A stretch of DNA of 64,000 bases from Paraburkholderia phosphatilytica (lineage in GTDB: Bacteria > Pseudomonadota > Gammaproteobacteria > Burkholderiales > Burkholderiaceae): the NCBI RefSeq assembly GCF_003443895.1, contig NZ_QQOA01000029.1:35019-99018 (forward strand). Reading direction: 5' to 3'. Positions 52,786 to 61,819 of this stretch are shown one piece after another (positions within the stretch are counted from its first letter, which is position 1; each line of letters starts with the position of its first letter). A model generated the notes under the pieces. That model saw only the letters and a list, made by a program, of their open reading frames with translations, was not told the DNA's origin and ran no database searches. A program made the translations under genes and the position numbers.

Positions 52786-53691
52786 TCAGCCTTGCTGCGC
52801 GACCGGCGCGGCGCGACGCACGCGCATCATGCTGCGCAGGCCCGAGAGCTTCGGCTGCTTCGCTCCGCCCGGCGCGCGGCCGAAGCTTTCCGTGATGCGG
52901 TCGAGAATGATCGCGAGCAGCACCACCGACAGACCGCTTTCGAAACCGAGGCCGATATCGAGGCGCTGGATACTCGCCAGCACGTCGTTGCCGAGACCGC
53001 CCGCGCCGACCATCGACGCGATGATCACCATCGACAGCGCCATCATGATGGTCTGGTTCACGCCCTGCATGATCGACGGCAGCGCGTTCGGAAACTGCAC
53101 CTTGTAGAGCAGCTGCCACGGCGTGCAGCCGAACGCCTGCCCCGCTTCGACGATCTCGCGGTTCACATGGCGGATGCCGAGGCTCGTCAGACGCACGGCC
53201 GGCGGCATCGCGAAGATCACCGTGGACAGAATGCCCGGCACGCGGCCGAGACCGAACAGCATCGCCGCCGGAATCAGGTAGACGAAGGCCGGCATCGTCT
53301 GCATCAGGTCGAGGATCGGGCGCACGATCATGTTCACGTGCTTGTTCTTCGCGGTCCAGATGCCGATCGGAATGCCGAACACGAGGCTGATCACCGTCGA
53401 CGACAGCGTGAGGCCAAGCGTGATCACCAGCTCGTCGTAGAACCCGGTCGCGTAGATCAGCAGCAGCGACAGCAGCGCGAACGTCGCGAAGCGCCAGCCG
53501 ACCCGCCACAGGCCGATGCCGACGAAGATCGCGATCATCAGCCACATCGGAATGGCCTGCAGGCTGTGCTCGACGAGCGCGGCAAAGCTCTCGATCCCCT
53601 TGCCGATCGCATCGAACGTATTGGCGTCGTGATCCAGCAGGTAATGGACGGAGTCGTCGACCCAGCGGCCGAGTGGGATGATCTCAGACAT
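52786..53691 (-). CDS. proW: Glycine betaine/choline ABC transporter permease (ProW-like)
   Basis: A 301-residue inner-membrane permease with about six helices. The binding-protein-dependent transport motif is near residue 190 (NREIVEAGQAFGCTPWQLLY). SSTVISLVFGIPIGIWTAKN and MVIIASMVGAGGLGNDVLAS are typical for ProW/ChoW. It overlaps the ATPase gene by eight bases, so the two proteins are made together. The substrate could be choline, glycine betaine or proline betaine. Confidence 0.9.
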   Translation of the reverse strand: MSEIIPLGRWVDDSVHYLLDHDANTFDAIGKGIESFAALVEHSLQAIPMWLMIAIFVGIGLWRVGWRFATFALLSLLLIYATGFYDELVITLGLTLSSTVISLVFGIPIGIWTAKNKHVNMIVRPILDLMQTMPAFVYLIPAAMLFGLGRVPGILSTVIFAMPPAVRLTSLGIRHVNREIVEAGQAFGCTPWQLLYKVQFPNALPSIMQGVNQTIMMALSMVIIASMVGAGGLGNDVLASIQRLDIGLGFESGLSVVLLAIILDRITESFGRAPGGAKQPKLSGLRSMMRVRRAAPVAQQG

Positions 53692-54862
53692 GGGAACCTC
53701 GATTGCGGGTAAGGACTTTCAGAACCATCGCCTGATCGACGGAGCCGCAGTAACGCTGTTCGGCGTCGACCACCGGCAGCGCGGTGCTGCTCGCGCAGAC
53801 CCGCGACACGACCTGCTCGAGCGTCGCGCCGAGCGAGACCGACTCGACCTGCTTCACGTCCGGCGTCGCGCTGCCCATCGCATCGCGCGTCACGAAGCCG
53901 CGGATGCGGCGCTCGCCGTCCAGCACGAACGCGTATTCGGCGCTGCCGTTCAGCGACTCGGCGACGCTCGACGCATCGAGCGAGCGCACCGTCGGCACGC
54001 CGTCGCGCTGCATCAGGTCGCCGGCGGTCAGATAGCGGCTCGTGTCGACGCCGTCGAAGAACGCGCGGACGTAGTCGTCGGCCGGGTTGCTGATGATTTC
54101 CTGCGGCGTGCCGATCTGCACGATGCGGCCGCCTTCCATGATCGCGATGCGCGTGCCGATCCGGATCGCCTCCTCGAGATCGTGCGACACGAACAGGATC
54201 GTGCGGCGCTGGTTCTTCTGCAGTTCCAGCAGCACGTTCTGCATCTCCTTGCGCTTCAGCGGATCGAGCGCGGAGAACGCTTCGTCCATGATCATCAGCG
54301 AAGGATTGACGGCGAGCGCGCGGGCGAGGCCCACACGCTGCTGCATGCCGCCCGACAGTTCCGACGGCAGCTTCTGCGCGAACGGCGCGAGGCCCACCTG
54401 CTCGAGCACGGCCAGCGCGCGCTTCTCGCGGTCGCGCTTGCCGACGCCCGCCACCTCGAGCCCGAACGATGCGTTCGACAGCACCGTGCGTTGCGGCATC
54501 AGCGCGAACGACTGGAACACCATGCTCATGTCGGTGCGTCGCAGCGCGGTCAGCTCGGAGCGGCGCACCGCGGCGATATCGCGACCGTCGATCACGACCT
54601 TGCCGGCCGTCGGCTCCACGAGCCGGTTGATCAGGCGGATCAGCGTCGACTTGCCGGAGCCCGACAGGCCCATCAGCACGAAGATCTCGCCTTCCTTGAC
54701 GTCGAAAGAGGCCTTGTGCACGCCCACCACCTGGCCGGTCTTCGCGAACACTTCGTCTTTCCCGGCCCCCGCTGCGAGCATGTCGAGCGCGAGCTTGGGG
54801 TTGTTCCCGAACACCTTACATAGACCTTCGACCACCACCTTAGGGGAATTCATCGACTCCAT
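53684..54862 (-). CDS. proV: Glycine betaine/choline ABC transporter ATPase with CBS domains (ProV-like)
   Basis: A 392-residue ATPase. Walker A is LMGLSGSGKSTLIRLINRL, the signature is LSGGMQQRVGLARALAV, and Walker B is SLMIMDEAFSALDPLKR. Two CBS domains (residues about 275-390) at the C-terminus are the osmosensing module of ProV/OpuA-type proteins. It is the first of two genes. No substrate-binding protein gene is adjacent, although the usual operon has proX or choX. Confidence 0.93.
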   Translation of the reverse strand: MESMNSPKVVVEGLCKVFGNNPKLALDMLAAGAGKDEVFAKTGQVVGVHKASFDVKEGEIFVLMGLSGSGKSTLIRLINRLVEPTAGKVVIDGRDIAAVRRSELTALRRTDMSMVFQSFALMPQRTVLSNASFGLEVAGVGKRDREKRALAVLEQVGLAPFAQKLPSELSGGMQQRVGLARALAVNPSLMIMDEAFSALDPLKRKEMQNVLLELQKNQRRTILFVSHDLEEAIRIGTRIAIMEGGRIVQIGTPQEIISNPADDYVRAFFDGVDTSRYLTAGDLMQRDGVPTVRSLDASSVAESLNGSAEYAFVLDGERRIRGFVTRDAMGSATPDVKQVESVSLGATLEQVVSRVCASSTALPVVDAEQRYCGSVDQAMVLKVLTRNRGSHV

Positions 54863-55563
54863 CTCCTCGTGGTGCAGGCGCCGGCCCGCACAATGTGACT
54901 ACATAGTTGCTAGAAAAAACCTTTGATTGCCGACGAATTACGACAGACGCTTGCGGAAATACGACACCTCCAATCAGGGTCTTTCGGACCGGAGACGCCG
55001 AGCGCCTTGTGTGGCGGGCCTCACCGGGATGCTGCGGCGCGCCATCGGGCTTGTGCGCGTGTCGCGATATGACGGGTGCGCGTCCGTTCGCGGATGATCG
55101 CGGAATGCGGCCGAAAACCGTGCGATCGGGGCATCGCGCGAGGCGGCAGGGAGGGCTGGAATCGGGCGGAGTTACCTTTTCAGCTTGCGCGGTCGACGAG
55201 CGAAGCGGAAAAAAATGGCCCCGGCGTCGCGAGGATGCCGGGGCCGAGTCCCATGTCAAAGGAGTAAGTCATGGAGGAGACGGGTGCATCGTAGCGTCAC
55301 CGTCCGCCCGCAACCAACCAATGCTTTTGCATATGCTTATCGGCGGGTCGCGTGCGCTGCATCGGTATCGGCGACTGCGTCCGCGACTGCGCCCGCGACG
55401 GTCGGGATAACCCTCGCCGCGTATATCGTTAGAACAAAAAGTCGGTTCGCGGCGCGCTGACCGGTCGCTAGGATGTCGGTTCGATCCTGCCCTCGTGCAG
55501 GCCGTCCAGCGCACGCAGTCTCATCTGCCAATGCGCTGGACCGAACCGGAACGGAGCATTGCG
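54863..55563. other. Intergenic region, no supported gene
   Basis: About 700 bases between the leftward ABC genes and the rightward FMN reductase gene. It must carry the ABC operon promoter. It also contains a strong minus-strand terminator at 55209-55245 and a plus-strand AAAGGAG before a seven-codon frame at 55274. Frames up to about 165 codons exist on both strands, but they look like chance. Confidence 0.5.
55209..55245 (-). terminator. Strong intrinsic terminator on the minus strand
   Basis: A perfect 9-bp stem GGCCCCGGC / GCCGGGGCC with an 11-base loop is followed on the minus strand by A and seven T residues. No minus-strand gene lies directly upstream, so it either ends an unrecognised small RNA or shields the ABC promoter region. 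Confidence 0.8.
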
Positions 55564-56178
55564 TTGACCTCTTTCGACCAGACCCACCGGCCGCTCGTCG
55601 TCGGTATCGGCGGCACGACGCGCGCGGCGTCGTCGACCGAGCGTGCACTCGGCTTCGCGCTGCGCGGCGCCGAACAGGCGGGCGCGCGCACGCGTCTTTT
55701 CGGTGGAGAATTTCTGCACCGCCTGCCGCACTATGCGCCCGAGCATCCGCATCGCACCGACGAACAGCTCGAACTGATCGAAGCCGTGCGCGCCGCGGAC
55801 GCGCTCGTGATCGCGACGCCCGGCTATCACGGCGGCGTGTCGGGTCTCGTGAAGAACGCGCTCGATACGCTCGAGGAACTGCGCGCCGACGAACGGCCGT
55901 ACCTCGATGGCCGCGCGGCCGGCTGCATCGTCACCGCGTACGGCTGGCAGGCAACGGGCTCGGTGCTCGCGTCGCTGCGCTCGATCGTGCACGCGCTGCG
56001 GGGCTGGCCGACGCCGTTCGGCGCCGGCATCAACACGCTGGAAACGCGCTTCGACTCCGCCACCACCTGCTCGGACCCGAAGGTTGCCGAGCAGCTCGCG
56101 ACCGTCGGCCGCCAGGCCGCCACCTTCGCGCTCGCGTTCAACACTCCCCGCCCGGCCAACGCAAAACTTGCCGCCTGA
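55564..56178 (+). CDS. NADPH-dependent FMN reductase family protein
   Basis: A 204-residue flavodoxin-like reductase. The nucleotide motif is LVVGIGGTTRAASSTERAL, and the family stretch is ADALVIATPGYHGGVSGLVK followed by KNALDTLEELRADERPYLDG. Family members reduce FMN, quinones or other acceptors and often feed monooxygenases. I chose the TTG at 55564 because GGAG lies seven bases upstream. In-frame starts at 55495 and 55531 lack one. A CCGCCTG-ATGA-CAGGCGG hairpin begins at the stop codon (56171-56188). Confidence 0.82.
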   Translation: MTSFDQTHRPLVVGIGGTTRAASSTERALGFALRGAEQAGARTRLFGGEFLHRLPHYAPEHPHRTDEQLELIEAVRAADALVIATPGYHGGVSGLVKNALDTLEELRADERPYLDGRAAGCIVTAYGWQATGSVLASLRSIVHALRGWPTPFGAGINTLETRFDSATTCSDPKVAEQLATVGRQAATFALAFNTPRPANAKLAA

Positions 56179-56522
56179 TGACAGGCGGTGCGCGCTTGCG
56201 CACGTTTGTGTGCGGTTGCGCACTCAACCGCAAAACTGCCCTTCGATGCGCGCGTAACACCTTGAAACACGGTACTTTCGTGCCATTTTCGATCGGTGTG
56301 CAAACCCACAGACGTCGCCATTTCTCAGGCCGATAGTGGGCTGAACGTTACGCGACCCGCCTCATGCGAATCCGCGATGACCGTTGCCGGACACCCGTGA
56401 TTTGCTTGCAAGGAAAGATTGGTTCACGCACCCCGTGGCACCGCCTACGCTTGTCTGTGCCCGTTCCCTGACCGATCGTCGCGTTCCGAGGACGCCAAGC
56501 GGGTACGATCATCGTCACGATC
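56179..56522. other. Non-coding stretch
   Basis: About 340 bases without a gene. It begins with a 7-bp hairpin that includes the reductase stop codon and contains several TTGCGCAC copies (near 56193-56222), which look like a short degenerate repeat. Confidence 0.4.
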
Positions 56523-56738
56523 ATGAACCGACATATGTACTACAAGGGCTATGACGTTGCGCCAGCCGCGCAGTTGATGCCGAACGGGCTGTTCGCCGCC
56601 AACCTCAAGATCGAGAAAGCCGCCGGACAGAAAGCGCAGGCCTTTTCGTTCGATGCGCTCGATTACTTCTTCGACGAGGAACATGCGCTCGCCTATGCGT
56701 TCCGCTGGGGACGCATGTGGATCGATAGCCGGCGTTGA
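56523..56738 (+). CDS. Small hypothetical protein
   Basis: A 71-residue soluble protein of a type common in Burkholderiaceae, with no known function. It reads as beta-rich (MNRHMYYKGYDVAPAAQLMP) followed by a helix (FSFDALDYFFDEEHALAYAF). The composition is convincing for a real gene. There is no clear ribosome-binding site. Confidence 0.6.
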   Translation: MNRHMYYKGYDVAPAAQLMPNGLFAANLKIEKAAGQKAQAFSFDALDYFFDEEHALAYAFRWGRMWIDSRR

Positions 56739-57033
56739 GCCGGGTTCGCCGGGTTCGTATTGAAGCCTTCGTTGAAGTTTTTGTTGAAGCCTTGGGCTGC
56801 GTCGCGCGACGTGCCCATGCGCGCCTGAGCCCCTGTTCCTGCCGCGTCGGCGTCCAGAACCCTGGCGCTCCATCCGCGAGCCTCCTTCTGCGAGCCTCGC
56901 GCTCAAGAACATCCGGACGTAGTACTGTACGGCTGATGCCGACTTCGCGGCATGCGTGCGTCGCAGCGCCCCTGCCTGCATCTGCGCGTGCCTGCCCGCG
57001 GCGCATACCATCACTGAACAGGAGCCGTTGCGC

Positions 57034-58488
57034 ATGAGCTGGACCGTCGATCAACAACTCACGCTCACTGCCGTCGAAGCGGTCGCCGCGATCCGGTCCG
57101 GCCAGCTGCTCGCCACCGACTACGTCGCGACGCTGCTTGCGCGCGCCGCCGCGCTCGAGACGCTCAACGCGCTGACCGCGCTCAATATGGAAGACGCGCT
57201 CGCCGAAGCGCGGCGCATCGATGCGCTGCCCGCCGCTGACAAGGCGCGTCTGCCGCTGTGCGGGCTGCCTGTCGTCGTGAAGGACAACATCAATACCGCG
57301 GGTTTGCTGACCTCGGCCGGCACGCCCTCGCTCGACGGCTTCAAGCCGCGTACCACCGCGCCTTCGGTCGCGAAGCTCACGGACGCCGGCGCGATCGTGC
57401 TCGGCAAGGCCAACATGCACGAGCTCGCGTTCGGCATTACCAGCACGAACCTGAGCGCGCATGCGGGACCCGTGCGCAATCCGTACGACCCGTCGCTGAT
57501 ACCCGGTGGTTCGTCGGGCGGCACCGCGGCGGCCGTGGCCGCGCACATCGTGCCCGCTGGACTCGGCACCGACACCGGCGGCTCCACGCGCATCCCGGCC
57601 GCGCTGACCGGCATCGCCGGTTTCCGGCCGTCGGTGGGCAATGGCGGCGCCGAGCGCCGCTATCACGACCCCGACGCCGTGGTGCCGATCAGCCATACGC
57701 GTGACACCGTGGGCCCGATGGCGCGCACGGTGGCCGACGTCGCGCTGCTGGACGGCGTGATCACGGGCGACACGAGCCTGCCGGCGGTCACGCTTGCCGG
57801 CTTGCGCATCGGCATTCCGGGGCCGTTCTGGACCGACCTCGAACACGCGGTGGAAAACGCCGCGCGCGCCGCGCTGAAGCGGCTCGAAGCCGCGGGCGTG
57901 GTGCTGGTGCCGGTCGGCATGGACGCGGTGATGGACCTGAACCGCGCAGTCGGCGGGCCGGTCGCGTTCCACGAAGCGCTGACCGACGTACCCGCATGGC
58001 TCGTCGCGAACGATGCGCCGGTGAAGACCGTCGCCGAAGTCGCTGCCCGCATCGGCAGCCCGGACGTGCGCGGCATCTACGACCTGATGCAGACCGATCC
58101 GCTCGCGGCCGCGTACCCGGATGCGCTCAACGTCGCGCGCCCCGCGTTGCAGCGACATTACGAGGACACGTTCTCGAAGTACGGTATCGAAGCGCTGCTG
58201 TTTCCGACGACGATCCTCGCCGCGGTACCGCTCGACGAACTCGAAGGTTCGTCGACGGTATCGATCAACGGCGGCGCGCCGATCGACGAGATGAACGCGT
58301 ACCTGCGCAACACCGACCCCGCGAGCAATGCCGGCATACCGGGCCTGTCGCTGCCGGCGGGATTGACGCACGACGGCCTGCCGGTCGGGCTCGAACTCGA
58401 TGGGCCAGTCGGAAGCGACCGGCGGCTGCTCGCGATCGGCATTGCGTTCGAGCAGGTGCTCGGCACGCTGCCGGCGCCGGTGATCTGA
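57034..58488 (+). CDS. Amidase-signature hydrolase (indoleacetamide/mandelamide hydrolase-like)
   Basis: A 484-residue enzyme of the amidase signature family. The catalytic triad is visible: Lys83 in PVVVKDNINTAG, cis-Ser160 in GGSSGGTAAAVAA, and nucleophile Ser184 in GTDTGGSTRIPAALTG. The segment PISHTRDTVGPMARTVADV is closest to aryl-acetamide hydrolases such as mandelamide and indoleacetamide hydrolase, so an aromatic amide is a plausible substrate. Specificity cannot be proven from sequence. CAGGAG about ten bases before the ATG at 57034 supports the start. A short-repeat spacer (GTTGAAG copies near 56758-56790) lies upstream. Confidence 0.85.
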   Translation: MSWTVDQQLTLTAVEAVAAIRSGQLLATDYVATLLARAAALETLNALTALNMEDALAEARRIDALPAADKARLPLCGLPVVVKDNINTAGLLTSAGTPSLDGFKPRTTAPSVAKLTDAGAIVLGKANMHELAFGITSTNLSAHAGPVRNPYDPSLIPGGSSGGTAAAVAAHIVPAGLGTDTGGSTRIPAALTGIAGFRPSVGNGGAERRYHDPDAVVPISHTRDTVGPMARTVADVALLDGVITGDTSLPAVTLAGLRIGIPGPFWTDLEHAVENAARAALKRLEAAGVVLVPVGMDAVMDLNRAVGGPVAFHEALTDVPAWLVANDAPVKTVAEVAARIGSPDVRGIYDLMQTDPLAAAYPDALNVARPALQRHYEDTFSKYGIEALLFPTTILAAVPLDELEGSSTVSINGGAPIDEMNAYLRNTDPASNAGIPGLSLPAGLTHDGLPVGLELDGPVGSDRRLLAIGIAFEQVLGTLPAPVI

Positions 58489-58543
58489 GCCGTCGATCCG
58501 ATTCGTTGTACAACCCTCTTTGCTGTTCGCACGATAGCCCGCC

Positions 58544-59329
58544 ATGAGCCGACTACCGTTTGTTTCGCGCAATCCGCGTATTGCGCGTGTTCCGCGCGTC
58601 GCGTTGGCGCTTGCGTTCGCCGCGATCGTCGCGGCCTGCGCGCATCTACATACCGTCGATCCCGACGCGCTGTGGAAGATCGTCAGCATGCAGTGCGTGC
58701 CGTCGCAGCGCGATCACGGCAATCCCGGCAACTGCACGACGGTCGATCTGCAGAAGCGCTACGCGATCCTGAAGGACATCAGCGGCAAGGCGCAGCATCT
58801 GCTGATTCCAACCGACCGCGTGACCGGCATCGAAAGCGACCAGATCCTTTATGCCGGATCGCCGAACTACTGGCTCGATGCGTGGGGCGCGCGGCACGAC
58901 GTGGATGCATCGCTGCACCACGCGCTGAACGACCAGCAGGTGGGCCTGGAAATCAATTCGAAGTTCGCGCGCTCGCAGCAGCAGCTGCATATCCATATCG
59001 ACTGCATGCGCACTGACGTTACCGCCGCGCTGGACCAGCATGCGAGCGATCCGCCGCTGCGCTGGCGCTGGGAAACGCTCGACGGCCAGCGTTACCGCGT
59101 GATGCGCGTCACCGCGCTGACCGGCGATCAGGATCCGTTCCGCATCGTCGCGCGCGATCACACCGACTCCGCCGCGATGGCCACGCAGACGATCCTCGTG
59201 ACGGGCGCGGGAACATCGGCCGCGCAAAGCGGCTGGTTCGTCGTGAATAGCGGCACCGATGTAGACCGCGGTTCAGCTAGCGCCGAGGTGCTGCTCGATC
59301 ACAGCTGCAAGGTGGTCGATAGTCAGTGA
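58544..59329 (+). CDS. cdh: CDP-diacylglycerol diphosphatase
   Basis: A 261-residue lipoprotein-like enzyme that splits CDP-diacylglycerol into phosphatidate and CMP. The N-terminal hydrophobic segment ends at ALAFAAIVAACAH, with a lipobox-like cysteine. The HIT-like catalytic motif is LHIHIDCMRTDV. The family stretches DALWKIVSMQCVPSQRD and SPNYWLDAWGARHDV are clear. It starts 55 bases after the amidase gene. Confidence 0.87.
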   Translation: MSRLPFVSRNPRIARVPRVALALAFAAIVAACAHLHTVDPDALWKIVSMQCVPSQRDHGNPGNCTTVDLQKRYAILKDISGKAQHLLIPTDRVTGIESDQILYAGSPNYWLDAWGARHDVDASLHHALNDQQVGLEINSKFARSQQQLHIHIDCMRTDVTAALDQHASDPPLRWRWETLDGQRYRVMRVTALTGDQDPFRIVARDHTDSAAMATQTILVTGAGTSAAQSGWFVVNSGTDVDRGSASAEVLLDHSCKVVDSQ

Positions 59330-59556
59330 CTGGTCGTCCGGCATGCGCGCTTTAGCGGAATTGGCGTAAGGCTCCATCGCCATCGTTTGGCCCGCTCGGC
59401 CAATCCGGCGCTAAGCGGGTTTCGGCACATGCTTAGCCAAACAAATTGGTTCGTCCGCCGGCATCGCGCCGGTAGCATCGGTTGCACTGCATCGTGGCGG
59501 CGGGTGGTGTTTGCCTTCGGCTGCTGTGGGATGCAGCGCTCGAACCGGTTCTGCCG

Positions 59557-60645
59557 ATGGCCCATCATTATCTCGACGACCAGCAGCGCGATACCCTGCT
59601 TCGACTGCGCGCCAGCGTGACGTGGCGCAGCGAATGGCCGACGTGGCTCCTGATCGTCGCCGTGTATGGCAGCTGGTTTTTCGTCGCGACGCATGCGCGT
59701 TTGCTAGGTTTGCCGCTTGCCACTGCGTTGCTTGCGCTCGCCGGCGCGTGGTATCTGTCGTTGCAGCACGAACTGCTGCATGGGCATCCGACCCGCTCGT
59801 CCACCTTCAATGCGTTGCTCGGTTTCGCGCCGCTCGCGGTGTGGTTTCCGTTCGGCATCTATCGCGACTCTCACCTCGCACATCACAACGATCTGCATCT
59901 GACGCATCCCGGTCTCGATCCGGAGAGCTGGTTCGTCGATGCTGGCACGTGGCAAGAAAGCGGGCCGTTTGTGCGCGCGTTGCTGGTGGCGCGGAATACG
60001 TTCTTCGGCCGGCTGGCGCTGGGCCCTGCGTGCTCGATCGTCGCGACGTTGGCAGCCGCGTTGCGCAAGCTCGCCGATGGCGACGTGCGCGATCTGCCGA
60101 CGTGGATCGCGCATGGTGTTGCGGTCGTCGCACTGGCTTCGTGGCTTGCGCATCGCTACGGCTTGCCGCCACTGGCGCTGATGCTCGCCGGCTATGGTGC
60201 GCTGTCAGTCAGCGCGGTGCGCTCGTTCCATGAGCATCGCGTCGCGGACGACGCCGCGCATCGTTCGGTAATCAACGAAGCGGGATGGTTCTGGCGGCTG
60301 CTGTTTCTGAACAACAACTACCACCTCGTGCATCACGATCTGCCGGCCGTGCCGTGGTATGCGCTGCGGAAAGTCTATGAAGCATCCAGGCAGCAATATA
60401 TCGAACGCTCAGGAAGCTTTCTGGTAAAGGGATACAGCGAATGGATGAAGCACTATTCGTTCGCCAGAATTGCCCATCCGGTTTATGGGGACCCATCCGG
60501 TTTGATCTGGGAAAATCCGCCTGCTTCCGGCAGTTTTGCGGGTAAATTGCGGGTAAAATTCATGATAGTTGTCCGTCGAGGAAAACTCCATGAAGCTCAC
60601 CTACGCGCTGCTGCTGAACGCCAAACCGCAAGACAAGCCCTATAA
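59557..60645 (+). CDS. Membrane fatty acid desaturase, 3' end altered
   Basis: A frame of about 362 residues with three His-box regions of acyl desaturases: LQHELLHGH, DSHLAHHNDLH, and NNYHLVHHDLP. Four membrane helices surround them. It introduces a double bond into an acyl chain or a related hydrocarbon at the inner membrane. The native protein probably ends near residues 310-325 (around HPVYGDPSG). The last residues are encoded by lower-GC DNA and by the region that overlaps the integrase start, so the island appears to have replaced the original 3' end. The start is uncertain; 59482 is an alternative. Confidence 0.8.
   Translation: MAHHYLDDQQRDTLLRLRASVTWRSEWPTWLLIVAVYGSWFFVATHARLLGLPLATALLALAGAWYLSLQHELLHGHPTRSSTFNALLGFAPLAVWFPFGIYRDSHLAHHNDLHLTHPGLDPESWFVDAGTWQESGPFVRALLVARNTFFGRLALGPACSIVATLAAALRKLADGDVRDLPTWIAHGVAVVALASWLAHRYGLPPLALMLAGYGALSVSAVRSFHEHRVADDAAHRSVINEAGWFWRLLFLNNNYHLVHHDLPAVPWYALRKVYEASRQQYIERSGSFLVKGYSEWMKHYSFARIAHPVYGDPSGLIWENPPASGSFAGKLRVKFMIVVRRGKLHEAHLRAAAERQTARQAL
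60536..60557 (+). repeat. Direct 11-base repeat before the integrase
   Basis: TTGCGGGTAAA occurs twice in tandem (60536-60546 and 60547-60557), 32 bases before the integrase start. Repeats like this often are arm-type integrase-binding sites or mark the attachment site. The position marks the shift from host-like to lower-GC sequence. Confidence 0.7.
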
Positions 60646-61819
60646 AATTCGCGACCGCGATTCCATGTATCTTCGGGTGTCGGTTTCGGGTTCGAAGGTA
60701 TGGAAATTTGACTATCGGTTGGACGGTAAGGATTGCAGTTACACTCTCGGCCGATTTCCCGATGTCTCGATAGCGGACGCTCGTCAGCTTCGCAACGCTG
60801 CAGCCAAGCTCGTCTCGTCTGGCGTTCATCCGAAGGCACACGAAAAGCGTCTTCAACAACAGACTGTTGCCCACCACAAGAACACGCTCTGGCCGGTGTG
60901 TGAAGAATGGCTGAGCGACAACCGAGGAAACTGGACCGCTTACTATCACGGTCAAGCCACGCGCTTCCTTGCACGCTACGTGAAGGATTCGCAGCTCGGT
61001 GGAATGCCAATTCGTGACATCACGGTGGCGCACTTGTATGACCTGATCCAATCGATCGCAAAGCGCAAAACTCTTTCAGGCGATGAACGCAAGGCAGAGG
61101 GCGCTCCTCACATCGCTATACGTCTGCGCCAACACCTTGACGCTGTATTTAGGCGAGCGATTATCAGTGGACGAGTAGACTCCAATCCTGTCGCAGCACT
61201 CAAACCATCGGATGTTGTAACACTCCCGCCTACTCGACATAATCGAGCGCTGGAGGCTGATGAACTCAAGCACCTGCTGGCGGCGTTTTCTGTCACGGGA
61301 ACTCCACCAACGCGCTTGGCAATGCACCTGCTGCTACTTACGTCAGTACGCACTGTCGAGCTGCGAAGTGCAACATGGAGTGAGTTTGACCTCGAAGCAG
61401 CAATATGGGTCCTTCCCGGAGAACGCATGAAGATGGCGCGTCCGCATGTGGTGCCGCTCAGCACACAGGCGATTGAAGTCTTAAAAAAAGTAAAAGAAAT
61501 TGCCCAACCCAAGACCTCAGTCGATTACCTTTTCCCAAACGCCAGAGACAAATCACGAACCATGGCAGCCACTACAATCAATGCAGCTTTGGTTCGTGCT
61601 GGATTCAATAACGAACGGCTTTTCAGAGCGCACGGAGCACGAGGTACATTCAGCACATGGGCACACGAACAGGGATTTGCTCCTCTCGCGATTGAACGTC
61701 AGTTAGCCCATGTCGAGAGGAATCGCACGAGTCGTGCGTATAACAAGGCCGAGTTTATTTCAGAGAGACAAAAAATGATGCAGGCTTGGGGGGACTATCT
61801 CGAAAGCCTGAGCGACTGA
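60590..61819 (+). CDS. Tyrosine recombinase (P4-type integrase)
   Basis: A 409-residue integrase of the DUF4102/P4 type. The N-terminal arm-binding domain (residues about 1-85, KPYKIRDRDSMYLRVSVSGS) is followed by the core-binding domain (100-190) and the catalytic domain (220-390). Catalytic residues are in LTSVRTVELRSATWSEF, HGARGTFSTW and the terminal tyrosine of NRTSRAYNKAE. The histidine of the RxxH/W position is in QLAHVERN. It integrates or excises a genomic island; this one must extend to the right of the window. GC content is clearly lower than the neighbours, which indicates horizontal transfer. GAGGAAAACTCC precedes the ATG at 60590; a GTG-type extension at 60569 is possible. Confidence 0.93.
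   Translation: MKLTYALLLNAKPQDKPYKIRDRDSMYLRVSVSGSKVWKFDYRLDGKDCSYTLGRFPDVSIADARQLRNAAAKLVSSGVHPKAHEKRLQQQTVAHHKNTLWPVCEEWLSDNRGNWTAYYHGQATRFLARYVKDSQLGGMPIRDITVAHLYDLIQSIAKRKTLSGDERKAEGAPHIAIRLRQHLDAVFRRAIISGRVDSNPVAALKPSDVVTLPPTRHNRALEADELKHLLAAFSVTGTPPTRLAMHLLLLTSVRTVELRSATWSEFDLEAAIWVLPGERMKMARPHVVPLSTQAIEVLKKVKEIAQPKTSVDYLFPNARDKSRTMAATTINAALVRAGFNNERLFRAHGARGTFSTWAHEQGFAPLAIERQLAHVERNRTSRAYNKAEFISERQKMMQAWGDYLESLSD

Noticed and set aside
54907..55410. A 167-codon plus-strand frame in the gap after proV
   Set aside because: Biased composition, no ribosome-binding site, and it crosses a strong terminator hairpin.
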